Below, in pieces: positions 38,630 to 50,320 of a stretch of DNA of 64,000 nucleotides. The stretch is taken from positions 2,914,001 to 2,978,000 of the forward strand of contig NC_089449.1 in assembly GCF_026210795.1 (NCBI RefSeq). The letters run 5' to 3'. The stretch is from Rhizophagus irregularis (Eukaryota > Glomeromycota > Glomeromycetes > Glomerales > Glomeraceae). Numbering within the stretch: position 1 is the stretch's first letter; each line of letters begins with the position of its first letter. The notes beneath the pieces are model-generated. The model was given only the letters and a program-made list of their open reading frames with translations. It did not search any database and was not told where the DNA came from. Position numbers and translations under genes: made by a program.

Positions 38630-40148
38630 CTATCGATCACCTCCACCTATAATTGCTACAATTGCCACAAATAAATTAACTACATCAAGATATAAATCTA
38701 CAGTTGCTAATATATATTCTAAAAAAAAAAAAATTATTTTAATACTTAATAAAAAAGGTAAAATTAAAAAAAAAGGTGCGCCAATTAAAATAATACTCAC
38801 CCTCAGGACTGACTCTCTTTAATATCATATAGGTATCATAAATGATATAAGCACTAAATAACAAGGCACTAAAAACACTTATAGCAATATGATATCCTTT
38901 ATCGTAAGGAAATAACCATCCAATTACTGAAGCAAATATTACAATCCATAATGCAACATATAAAAATGGACCCCACGATGAAAAATCATATTTTGACTGA
39001 AATGTGAATACTTCCAATGCTATAAATACTCCCAATGTTATTAAGAATGCTTGCAATACAACTTTGGATGAATACATAGACACTAAAAAAAAAATTTTTG
39101 ATGAAAATTAAATTAAATCAAATGAAATGAGTAAGATAATATTAGACTATATGATGAAAATTTCTTTATCTTACCTACTGTACCGATACCATATGACATA
39201 AATATAGTGAATAATAATAATAAAAATAAATTTAAAGGACTTCTCTTTCGTTGCCAAAATAAGACTAATAATGAAACAAATGTCATAATCCATGATACAA
39301 AGAATAACCACTGACTAAATATATGTGAAAAAAAAATTATTTTTTTTTAGAAAATTACTTAATTAAAAAAATATTTTTAAACGAAGCGAAATTTTACGTA
39401 CTATTCAGCAACAAATCTTTTCACTGGCTCACAATACATAAAGAATACGGTTAGCGTTATTGTAAGTAGCAATTGAAATGTAAGAAGAAGGTATACTTTT
39501 CTCACAAAGGCTATGAAAAAAAAAAATTTAATTAATAATTCCTTTTTTTTGCGATCTTCAAGTAAAAATTTAATATTTACCCTTCCTAATTGATTGATCA
39601 GATTGTAAAGATGCTTTTATTTCCTCAGCAATATTGCTATTATAATTTGAAATACCAGCTTCAAGTATAATGTCCGAATTATTTTTGGAACGGAATTGAT
39701 CAGCTGAAGGAGTATATTTTGGTGGTTCATAATTAGTTAGAGGTGGAGACAAATAAGGAGGAACTGAAGGTGGAGGTTCAGTTGGAGGTTTGTATACTGT
39801 CTGTGAAAGTTCTTGTTGTTGAGGGGAAGATTTATTAATGTTATTTTCCGCTATTGGGAATTGAACTTGACGTGATGATGTATCATTTTCTTGTAATTGA
39901 TATGGAGCGGGAGATGAAGTTCGACTTATTCCACCTGTTAGAAGATCATGAGAATAAGTTGTATCTGTTTCTAAATGAGAATGACTAAAAGAACTTGTCA
40001 TTGACATTGAATCACCGGATGATGCCATAGCATTTAATGATGTTTGCTGTTGTTGTTGGTTATAATAATTATTATTATTAACACTATTATTGTCTTTATT
40101 TTCATCTTTTGAATTTGAAAAATTTGAATTGCCTATATTCGAAGCCAT
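38630..40148 (-). CDS. TMBIM / Lifeguard (BAX inhibitor-1 family) membrane protein
   Basis: Five exons on the minus strand: 40148-39581, 39510-39402, 39314-39175, 39082-38801 and 38718-38630, giving 395 residues. The first ~190 residues are Asn/Ser/Gln-rich, then proline-rich (PPTEPPPSVPPYLSPP), as in GRINA/LFG proteins. From about residue 190 there are seven hydrophobic segments: FVRKVYLLLTFQLLLT, then QWLFFVSWIMTF, LFLLLLFTIFMSYGIGT, LQAFLITLGVFIAL, FLYVALWIVIFASVIGW, ISVFSALLFSAYIIYDTYMIL, and a final ATVDLYLDVVNLFVAIVAII. The acidic residues in YDTYMIL and LYLD correspond to the conserved aspartates of the BI-1 pore. Family members sit in ER, Golgi or vacuolar membranes and modulate calcium leak and cell death. 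Every exon join restores the family frame. Confidence 0.93.
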
Positions 40149-43100
40149 TTTTTTTTTGATTTAATTTTTTTTCCAAAAAAGAAGTTTTATATTGTTAAAT
40201 AATAAATAAAATATATTAATTATTCTTTAATAAGGGGAGTTTGTTTTGGTATTACAGTTATATGAAATGAGTCTTTGTTCTGTCAACTTTTGAATAATTC
40301 TCTACTCAAAGAAGATAGAATGGATATTAATGATAAAATATAAATATTTTAGAATATGTACAGTTTTTTATAATTAGTTAGGGACAGTGTATATAGTTTT
40401 ACCGGTTTGTCACAGACAAAAAAGCAAACATATAAATAAATATAATATATATATAAATAAATTTTCAAAACTTTCTCATTAAATAAAATTATATTAGGAA
40501 TGAGAACTGTAGTTCTCTTCTAAAGAAATAAAGCCGTATTAGAGTATTAGAACTATTATGAAATTTTTGCAGGGATTGTTAATCTAAAGAAGTAAGTTTT
40601 TTGCGAGAAAAAAAAAATTTTTCAAACAGGTACCAGCCAGTGCAAAAAGTTCAACGCATTAAACGCATCAGATTAATTTGACCTCTATATATGGATCACA
40701 ATTTAATGTTACACGACGTTACAAAAAAAAAATACTATTTATGCATTGTAAATACAGATTACTAAATATGGATTGATAATTTAATTTTGATCGGTTTAAT
40801 AAGGGTAAAATGATTCCTTTGTATTATCATTCTATTGTTAAATATTGTCAATTCGGTTTCATACCTCTTACAAACTTTTTTTTAGTTTTTTTTTTTGCTT
40901 TTTTGCTTTTTTCTTTCTGATATATTTCATTAAAAAAACCACATGTTACACGGTTAGAGAATATTTTAAAATAAAAATAATTATTCTTTGCTGTAAGGGG
41001 GGTTTACAAATTATGCATCATGTATCACTAAAATATAAAATGTTCTCTCGCTTTCCTTTAATTCTATTATTAGATTATTATATACTGTATATGTATGACA
41101 TCAAAAACAGCCATTCGGCGAAATGGAATTCGTTTGCAGAAACAAAAATATAAAATAAAAAATAATTTTAAAAAAAAAATAAATCTAAAATAAATTTACT
41201 ATATTAAGTCTAATTTAATATTAGATTATATTAGATCGTTGATTATAATTATGCAAATTTTAAGCTCATTCGGCCAAAATTAAATACAAAAAAAAACAAT
41301 TATTTTTTATTGGTTTACAATTAATCGAAAAAGGTAATATATACTAAACATATACTAAACATTCATGTAACTAATAAAGGTGGTACAAATTTATTTATTT
41401 GTTTATTTGTTTGACTCGACGGTAATAAGAAAAACCGGTACGTTTCAACTTTCAAGGGATAAAAGTCTGATCTTTGATTCAAAGATTCTATCTATGTATA
41501 AATGCCGATAATTATTATTGTCTAAAACGTGAATAAATTTTCATTGTACATATACCAATTTTTTTTTTTTTTTTTTTTTCAGAACTGAAACATTCTATTG
41601 AATTTTTAAACTATTGTCGTCATAAAATTAAAAATAAAAATAAACTCAATTACAATTACATATTTTATAAAGAAATCTTTGGTCTTTCATTTGAGTTTTG
41701 TTCTATTCCAAGATTCATCCATATCTCATAGCTAAAAAAAGCAATTGATCCGTAAAATCAAATATTTATTCATTTAACCGTTGATCAACACCTGAATATT
41801 TCTTCGCAATGATTGAATGATTGATAAAGTCAATAATGTACTGTAACATGAATTTATTCTAATTTTAGGAAATTTGTCCGATTTTTGAAATTATAATTTG
41901 ACAAAGAAATTACTGAATTATAGAATTACTTTTAATATTAAAAGACGGCAATAAATAATTGGTTTTACTAGTAACGTATTTTAATTAACATAACTGATAA
42001 TATTTTATATAATTAATATTAATTCAGGGAGCATTACTTTTTAAAAGAAGCATTAATTTTATGATATTTAATCATGTGGTAAACCTGATATGATCGGCAA
42101 AATTTCATAAAAAACAGAATTCAAATAAAAACCGTTATCGTGACTAAGCCGCAAGTATCCCAGGTAACACAATACAAAAATATTTATACAGATTTATAGT
42201 AGAGATGTAAATATAATTTGGCTGATATAGTCCTGTTTACTAAAAACAAAATCCACAATAAATTTGCTTTTTGAATTATTATAAATAATCAGCCATTTAC
42301 CATAATATAAATTTTACAATCTAATTAAACTATGTAACCTAATTGCATTAATTCTATTAGTAGATATAGTTTATAAATAACTATGTAAAATAGTTAATAA
42401 AATTAAAGAATTTATAAATTATTAAATTATTAAATTAATTGCTAAAATAAGTTTAATTAAAGAAGAATCCTTCAGAAAAAAATAAGCTTTACATTGGATG
42501 AATGTATTTTTTATTTTTTATTTTTGTTTACCCTTATAGGGATCAATATTTAATTATAGTAATTAGTTTATGTAATCATAAATATAAACCTCTAAAATAC
42601 TCCACTTAACTAGCAAATATTTCTGTTGAGCTTTTTCTAATATTATTAACTTTTTGAAATAGCATATTATTATATTAATGCTAATTGGAATTTAAAAAAT
42701 ATTTTTGTTAATTTTATTAATTTTTCAGATTTTCATAATATCTTTAAGCAAAAATCTAGAAAATATATTTATAAAATATCTTCAGAATAAAAAAATACTC
42801 ATAAAGTTAATATTGTTTTTTATTATAAAAATATAAAATATATATTAGATTTTAGCAATTATAACTAACAATATAGCAAACAATAATATTTAAAGAATTC
42901 AAAAAAGTATGCATTAAAAATTGTATAAATTTTTATTATAAATAAAATTATGTAAAATGTATTACATATATAATGAATTTTGCAGTTTAAGAAATACTAA
43001 AATATATTAAAACTGAAAAAATATAGAATAAAGATTTGATTTTAAAAATCTTTCAAGTGGTAGTTTAATATAATTAATATAAATAAAGTAATATCTAATA

Positions 43101-43900
43101 CAAATATAGGTTAAAAGCTAAAAAATTGAGCATATACCCTATTGGTAACTATTAAACTAATAGGTTAGCCAAAAATTAATAATCAATAGGACATATATTC
43201 AATTAATAACTATGTAAAAAATTTAGGCTATCTGGATTAAAAGGATTAATTAATTTAAATAAATTAGGTAATTATTTAATAGTCATTATTTGGTTTAATA
43301 CATAATTATTACTATATATAAAACTAAATCCAATAGGTATAAACTGATTGGTAGCTATAAATTAATCTATTAGTTTAATAATACCATTCATACATATTAC
43401 ATTATTTTTACTAAATTTATAATATTTGATAATACATTTGATATGAATATTTAATAAATATACTTGATATGTATAAAATAAAATAACCAATTTATTATGA
43501 TTTATTAATAATAATAGAAATTATAAATGGAACTTCCTATTAATCGGTATTACTGCTATATAAGTTTTTATTTTTCGTCTATCTGCTATTATTATTATTT
43601 GTTATAATTGTAAATTTAATAAAAATAAACTGGCTATAAATATTATAAATTGGAATTATACTATCACAATATTTCATAAAATTTATTAAGTTTTCAGAAT
43701 TCAATATTAATACTGTGGTTATCATTCTATTCAGTTTAATAATAAAATCCAATTTAATGATCATTAATCGGTAGATACCATTTAATATAAACAAGTTTAT
43801 GCATTTTTTCATCAATAGTTAGAAGACACAATATATACTTAAAATAAAATTGCACCATTCATGAGTATAATTTTATTAATTTGTTATCTTAAGTAAATTT
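40149..43900. other. Gene-free spacer grading into decayed repeat DNA
   Basis: No gene can be supported. Up to about 41.2 kb it resembles ordinary spacer; the first few hundred bases should hold the TMBIM promoter. From about 41.9 kb the sequence becomes poor in G and C without long homopolymers. That is the texture of the transposase relic that follows, so part of it is probably the same decayed element. I see no intact coding segment. Confidence 0.5.
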
Positions 43901-43989
43901 TACAAAATATGCTAATGAATCAATTATTTGCCAAAATCAATTAATTTAAGACCATTAATAAGCTTCTGATTGCTAATTAAATAGATATA

Positions 43990-45780
43990 AGATCATTGAT
44001 TTTACAACTACACAATAATTTTTAGCAATTCTAATTCAATCTATCATTTTGAATTAAAATAAAAATCTAAAAGGCAAATTTATAATATATTAATTAAAAT
44101 TTAAGACATTCATTATTAAAATATTTACCTAAGATCCCATTCATTTATTCAAATAAACAACATTAAAAAAGTATATTAGACCATAATCATGATAGTATTT
44201 AGCTATATGTAAGGAAAGGTATACTATATTTGATGTAATTAAATTTTCATCATAATATTTTTCAATAAGTTAATCAATTTTAAATATTAATAATTTGGCA
44301 AACTTATAAGAAATAGGCTTTTATGAAAATTCCTAAAATTTCACAATCATTTGGGCGTGCGTCAGTTAAAAAGGGGGAAATCTACGTTTTCATCATTTTG
44401 AGAAAAATGAAATTAACTTATTTGCAAAAAAAAACATTTTGCTTTCGTGTGTCAGTTAAAAGGAAATTTGGTGGCTAAACTTTTATCCATATCATGTGAC
44501 TTTACCTTCATCATTTACGTCATGCTATTGCTAAATAAGTCAATGATCGTCAAATAATCAAATGATCGTCCCTATAGCATATTTCAGTTATTTGATTTTA
44601 TTTCGATAATTTATTATGCTTATCGGCATACAATATTAAGTGAAAATAGTGTACATTGATGGTTTACACAATATAAGCCAAAAACCTCAAATTTGGTTTT
44701 GAGGTAGATTTCCCCCTTTTTAACTGACACACGCCCATTTACTGATAGTAAATTTTACATTATTGGTATTAAATATACCAAAATGAAGAGTTTCTACTGA
44801 TTAGTAGTGAATCCAGAAACCTATTGATATTTTATTTAAAATTTAATCTATATTAACTGGCAGTTTAATAGCTTCGTTCATTTTTTCATAATTTTAAAAT
44901 CATCCTTAAATATTTTTCTTTTATCAATCTATAAATATTTTACAATTCAGCTAGCAATTTTAAAAAATAAATTATGCATTAGATCTATAACGTAATATCT
45001 GATTGGATTGAAATAAGATAATCTTAACAATTCTGCCTATCTAACAAGATTATTTGAAATATACTGATTTTTTTTATCTTTTATTTTACAATTACATTAT
45101 ATAATAGCATTTTGTCAGAAATTTTCTAAATCCCTTAGTTTAAACTAATTAGTCATATTATCAAAATTACCAAAATTACTATTGTTAGTTTATTTGTAGC
45201 ATTAATAATAAATTGCTAATACTGATATATAGCTGCATAATTTTTTTGCAGCAGAAATATCGCTATTACAACAGAAAATTGCCATTTGTACTATTTTACC
45301 AGTTAAATTATTCAGCATTTTTATAATAATACCTATTCAAAATTTGAGTAATTTTGTAACAATTGGCAATAAAAAATGATTTATGTTATCTACATATACT
45401 TCATGTAGTCCTGAAAGTAGTCTTAGGATTAGCATATTCTTTTGTCTAAATTAGATTTTATAAGAAAAATTGCATATTACTCCATAAATCACTTCTGTAC
45501 TATATATTGTTCGATTAAAAAGTTAAAACCAATCAAGGTTAATCATTATTTCTATTTGACTTAAATGTTTTTCAACCCTCTTCATCATAAATATCTGCTA
45601 ATATAGTATCTCTATTAATATACCAATTTGCTCATTTTGCTAAATTTTGTTTAAAATTAGAATGTTGATATATAAAAAAATTTGTGATTTTAAATCTGGC
45701 ATAGAAAATACTATACAAGAATGCTTTATATAATTATTATTTACTGGAACATATTAATTTGTATAGCTGATTTTTTTAAT
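43990..45780 (-). mobile_element. Decayed Tnp2-like (CACTA/EnSpm-type) transposase
   Basis: Reading the minus strand from 45780 downward, pieces of a Tnp2-type transposase appear in order through many stops. They are a DxYD-E-WKTF-like start, LNLDWF near 45535, SVIYGVICNL-like sequence, KINHFLLPIV near 45370, the ILRYRSNA/VIDLMHNLFF block (equivalent of IDPMHNLFLG) near 44980, and HDYGLIYFF plus MNGILGKYF near 44130-44200 (equivalent of DYGPVYSFWLFPFERMNG). The order and motifs match PF02992-type transposases common in fungi. The 384-bp MITE at 44353-44736 splits it. No terminal inverted repeat is recognised, so the ends are uncertain. Stops and frame changes are numerous, so the element is old and inactive. 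Confidence 0.72.
44353..44736. mobile_element. 384-bp MITE inserted in the Tnp2-like relic
   Basis: The first 33 bases (44353-44385) and the last 33 (44704-44736) are inverted repeats with one mismatch, starting GGGCGTG and containing GTCAGTTAAAAAGGGGG. ATTT lies directly outside both ends (44349-44352 and 44737-44740), a candidate 4-bp target duplication. A third partial copy of the terminus occurs inside at about 44446-44469. There is no coding capacity. The near-identical termini against a badly decayed host element show that it inserted later. The superfamily is not certain; the GGG start is seen in PIF/Harbinger elements, but their target duplication is 3 bp. Confidence 0.85.
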
Positions 45781-46070
45781 TAATTCTGAAACTTTGCCAA
45801 TTTCTAATAGTGCATTACTATATAAATCATACAAATCATTTATAAATTAATAACTGATTTTTTGATACTAATCAGTTAAAATTAGACTGAATTTTAGCAA
45901 TTTAAATTTTTCAAAAAAATATTAACAAGTGTCACGTCAAACCCATCTCCTCACTATTAAATCCATCTTCTCTAAAAGTATGTATATTGAATGTATTTAG
46001 TACAATTTTACTGAAATTTATAATTTATATATGTCTTAATTTTTGTATTTAGGTAATATGAGTCAATATA

Positions 46071-46651
46071 ATATTATTCTCTCACGTCTGGTAATTCCAA
46101 TGACTAGTTTTGAATGTAATGTGTATTGGTAAACTGTTTAGAAAAAAGGAGGATTAATAAGACATCTTAATATTATTACAAAATACAATATTTTATATCC
46201 TAATATTGACATTCTGCCTGAAAGTACTATAAAGGCATTTTAGTTCATTATATTCATAACTCATAAGCGATTACTGAAAGAACACAAACAACTAGGGAAA
46301 CAAACAGTCTCTGTTCCTGCTATAGAAAGTTAATTTTACGCAGTATTTAAAGGTCATATACATTATTATTATTCAGCTAGAAAGAGTATTTACAAGTGTA
46401 TATTTCGTAGAACTTTGGCAAATCAAGTATCAGCAAATATTCTAGAAATGCAAGAGTGGAGGGTCAAATTTTATGATCAACAACAATGCACTTACATTAT
46501 GCTTTATAATAATGATAGTAACATTGAAGCTGATGAAGAAAATCTTATTATAAAGACTTCTAAACAGCACAAACTAAGATACAAATGTGGGCAACTTGTA
46601 GTTAAATGGAAGCAACAAAAAAATATTGATTTCAATGGTAATTTCACATGA
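46071..46651 (+). mobile_element. Relic of a transposon-associated protein (plus strand)
   Basis: Several open pieces in neighbouring frames give sequence such as KGGLIRHLNIITKYN, LPESTIKAF, HKQLGKQTVSVPAIES, KSIYKCIFRRTLANQVSANILEMQEWRVKFYDQQQCTYIML and, at the end, KCGQLVVKWKQQKNIDFNGNFT. The last 78 codons (46415-46651) are open. I believe this belongs to a repeated family in this genome because it is coherent protein sequence broken by stops, but I cannot name the fold. It faces the transposase relic at 47.06-48.96 kb tail to tail. The two may be the two convergent genes of one element. Confidence 0.5.
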
Positions 46652-47059
46652 ACAGATCATATTTATTTTCATTTTTTTAATAGTTAGGCTATAATTCAGT
46701 GAAAATAAATGTCTATATTAAATACCAATTCAAATTCTTTTTTTAAATAAATTAATAGTTTCTTTTCAAATTTTTAAAAATATATATAAAGTAAGAGTTA
46801 GATAAAACTGCTGTATCAGTAGATTTCAAAAGTAAGAAAAAATAAGAATATTAGCCAATAAGGCTACAAAAATATTATTTTGCTAAATTTTAATCAGTAA
46901 TTTAATTTATTTAGTCAACTATCATCACATCTTTTTCTACTGATTTAAAGAAAAAAAACACCACATAATAATGAAAATTTAGTTAATATATGAAAAAATG
47001 TCACATTATACAATGAAATTATATTTTATTAATGAATGTTGTATAATGTACAATCTTAT

Positions 47060-48960
47060 TTATACATGAAAGAAATTACATTTCTTTAAGTTTTAATGCG
47101 AATTTTTTGGAATTTTGGTAATTTAAAGGAGTATTATTGTGATTATAAAAGAGGGTGCGATTTTCATGTTGTAGAATTTCAATAATTGCTAATAATTGAA
47201 ATTTTTTTTTTTCATCATCTTTTATTATCTTACGAAAAAAATAAGAAACATGGTTGTAGTTTTTTTTTTCAATACTACTGCAGGAAATGCTTTTAATTCC
47301 CATCTCTGATGAATTGCCATGAATTCAGGAACATGATGAACCAATATATGAATATATGGAGTCATATTATTAGGTTGATATAAGCCTTTTTTGAATTTGT
47401 AATCTAATTTTTTGCAAATCTTCAGCTTTTGTTATAGGATTCTTCATTTTTATGTAAAGCTTATAAAATTTGTTTTACAAATCTTGTATCATTGTAGTAT
47501 GTTTTCTTAAAAGAATTTTTATTAAGTCAAAAAATTGTAATACTTTGAATTTATCATCTCCCATTAATGAGATATAATTCCAAGTTTTAGATCCTTGATC
47601 TTGCCAAAATTAAAAATTTACTTTAATTTTTTTCATCTCATCTATAATTATTTTTCATGTAATATCGTTAAATATATCCTGTTCCATTAATTCTGCTATT
47701 AGATAACTTCACAATCAATCAGTAATTTGAAGCATTACGTGTAATTTATTAGGAATCCAATGATTAAGAAGTATCATATCAAAAAGTGGTTTTTTGGAAT
47801 GTCCTTTATAGTAATTGTTTTGCTCAACTAATTTATTTACAGTATTTCTTTGCTAATTATCCAATCCTTTAATAGATCTCCTTATTGTAATTTACTAATT
47901 GTACACCAAAAGCAGAAATTTTTACTGTAAGTGCCATTAAAATCCAAGCAAATTGCTAAAAATTTCCAGTTAAATGAAAAATACAGCTGGAAATTCCACT
48001 TTATATTATTAATATAAACTAATTCTTGATTTTTTAAACTTCTTAAAGCATTACAAAATGGAATCATCATATTTGATAAAGAATTATAATCTTGAATCTT
48101 CACATCCAGAATAAAGTACAGTTGTATAATAATAGTAATTTGGTTGGTGTAGAGTACTTTTATCATCCAAAATAGCTTTTGTGATCATAACGTGCTTTAC
48201 TTTTCTACCAACATTTCTTCCATCCCTAGAGATTCGAAGATGAATTGTTGGATTATATCAAAATTCTTTTGTAAATAAGATTAAGAACTAAATATTGCAA
48301 AATGTTTTTAATATTCCTGTAATTATCTTTACCAGCTGCATCAATTACTCCTTATACTATGGCTTTATCTTCTATATCTACTTCTTCAGATTAATCCACT
48401 TGATTTTCAGTATTTACGTTTATTATTGATATTGGTATGAGTTGAGCCATTTCTTCATTTATTTTCTGACGTTCTTTTAATACTGCTCCTTCACAAGGTA
48501 GGTAAAACTCTAAAACACATAAATGTCGATAAGGATCTCTTGAAATGTTTTTTTCATCCAATACTCTAACTATTGATTGATTTTTTTATTTCTTTTTAGC
48601 TTTATCTTCGTCTCCATAATTAATATCAATCGTATGTTTTTTTAACAGAATAATATATACTTTTCAATACTAGCATATCATCTGGATTGTAAAATTTCAG
48701 TGCTTTCTTATTAAATTCAACTAACATATGTTTTCCAATATTTGTAGCTCGTTTTGTAAGAATGGAATGGAATTACTGTATTGATTAGTTAGACTTTAAT
48801 ATATGTGTACATCATTTTCTATCTTTTGCCTTATCTAATATTTTAAGATGAAGGCTAAATAAATAGATGCCTGATGTTTTGGTTCCTTTTTGAGAGATGT
48901 ATTTCTGAAAGGAAAAAAGGCTTAAATTAGTTTATATAAAAAAGTAAAAAAAAAATAACA
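47060..48960 (-). mobile_element. Relic of an unclassified DDE-like transposase
   Basis: On the minus strand, coherent protein sequence runs through many stops. In order: LKKEPKHQASIYLAF (about 48880), RQKINEEMAQLIPISI, the block NPTIHLRISRDGRNVGRKVKHVM (48181-48255), then LYSGCED, NNIKWNFQLYFSFNWKFLAICLDFNG and FCFWC (47899-47922), a WNYTSLMGDDKLKVLQFF-like segment near 47550, and CSSIEKKNYNHVSYFFRK (47226-47285). An aspartate block, a C-x2-C pair after a FxxDWKFL-type strand and a late glutamate block are laid out like a DDE transposase with an inserted zinc knuckle. I recall similar proteins in this fungal group and in some animals, but I cannot assign a superfamily. Confidence 0.6.
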
Positions 48961-49087
48961 AATATTTAAAATAATTTAATAAATTTGCTACATCTGTAAT
49001 TGACTTGGATGAAAAAACTTTATATTCAAAATATTTTCCAAACCAGATCTAAAAAACTGGTTTATCATTACTGTAATTAATTAGACA

Positions 49088-49597
49088 TTTTGCTATCTCA
49101 TTATTTAAAGATGATGTTGAAGATAATGATATTGTTGATAATGAAATAGTTTGTGATAAAGATTTTTTGAGTTCATTTAATGAAAAATTAAATAAAAAAT
49201 TATCCATCTCTTTTTTATCTTTTGATGATGAAGATTCTTCTTGTTCTTGTTTAAAAATAGATGATGATGATAATGATGTTGTTATTGTTGTTTGGTTTGA
49301 ACCAAAAAGATCTAATATATCATTAATACTTGGTTGATATTTTAATCCATCATTATTCTCTTGATTAAATTCATTCTTGTCAATTTTATCAATTTCTTTA
49401 TTTTTCTCTATCTTATCCTTTATTTTATTTTCGTCATTATTTTTATCATTATTTAATAATAATGTTAATAAACGGTTTTGAAAAGAATTAGACAAATTAC
49501 GATATAAATATAACATATATAAATTAGATGAAACCAATTTTTAAGAATAAAATTGTTTAAAGTATTTTTAAAAATTGATAACATGTTAAAAAAAGAT
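49088..49597 (-). pseudogene. uS11m pseudogene copy A (5' half)
   Basis: A minus-strand copy of the 5' part of the uS11m gene, from just before the start codon (near 49583) to the codons for NNEIAK, about 170 codons; the conserved S11 domain is absent. One frame change near the N-terminus splits the leader from the Ser/Asn-rich part. The 3' boundary at about 49088 runs into unrelated DNA. Its 5' flank (49598-50320) is not that of the functional gene but matches the flank of copy C, so A derives from C or both share a source. It differs from copy C mostly by C-to-T and G-to-A changes. Confidence 0.88.
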
Positions 49598-50320
49598 AAA
49601 TTTATATTTCTAAACACAAACTTTTTCATCAAAAAAAAAAAAAAAAATTTTGAATTACATATGACTAAATTTTTTAATGCTAAACCTAATTGTGTTATCC
49701 ATGAACCATTCATTATATAATTAAAATCATTATACCTGTTTTTTTGTTGAAATTTATTAAATTTATTAAATTTTTTTGGAATTTTTTTCTCTTTTTTGAT
49801 TAACCAAAAAGGTCCTTAATTAAAAAAAAAAAAAATTGTTCAAAAATCTGTATTATTCTTTACTAAAATTGCAATAAATCATTAATCCTCTTATCAAAAA
49901 AAAAAAATTGGAAAAAAAGAAAAGAAAAATTCTTTTTTTTAAATTGTAAATAATTAAAAAAAGATTCGATCTAAAGAATTATAGTCCAATAATTACAATA
50001 CTAAAAATTCTCTTAAGATTAATAAAAAAAAGAATAAAATTAAAATAAATTAAATATATATTTAAAATATATATATCTCTTACATAAATCAATTTGAAAA
50101 TAAAAATTTACAATGAGCTAAAATATATTTAAGGAATACATATTAGTATCTTTTATGAATAAAAATTGGACAAAAAAAAAAAAAAAAATAATAATAGTCC
50201 AAATTGTGTATACAAAATAAATTTGTTTAGAATTTACAATATAAAGTCTTGTGATAAAAAAATAAAAAAATTTTAATTAATGATCTTTATCAATTATCAT
50301 TGACATTCTTTTTGTTGCTT
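49598..50320. repeat. Duplicated flank carrying the last 44 bp of ASE1
   Basis: This stretch is a direct duplicate of 56487-57201, the DNA between uS11m copy C and the 3' end of ASE1. Its right end (50277-50320) corresponds to 57158-57201, the stop codon and last codons of ASE1 on the minus strand, and it stops exactly where uS11m copy B starts. The duplicate has several small indels in A and T runs, and its substitutions are almost all transitions towards A/T. Confidence 0.88.

Noticed and set aside
40845-41153. An open frame of about 100 codons upstream of the TMBIM gene
   Set aside because: Mostly Phe/Ile/Lys with no family resemblance; looks like chance in AT-rich DNA.
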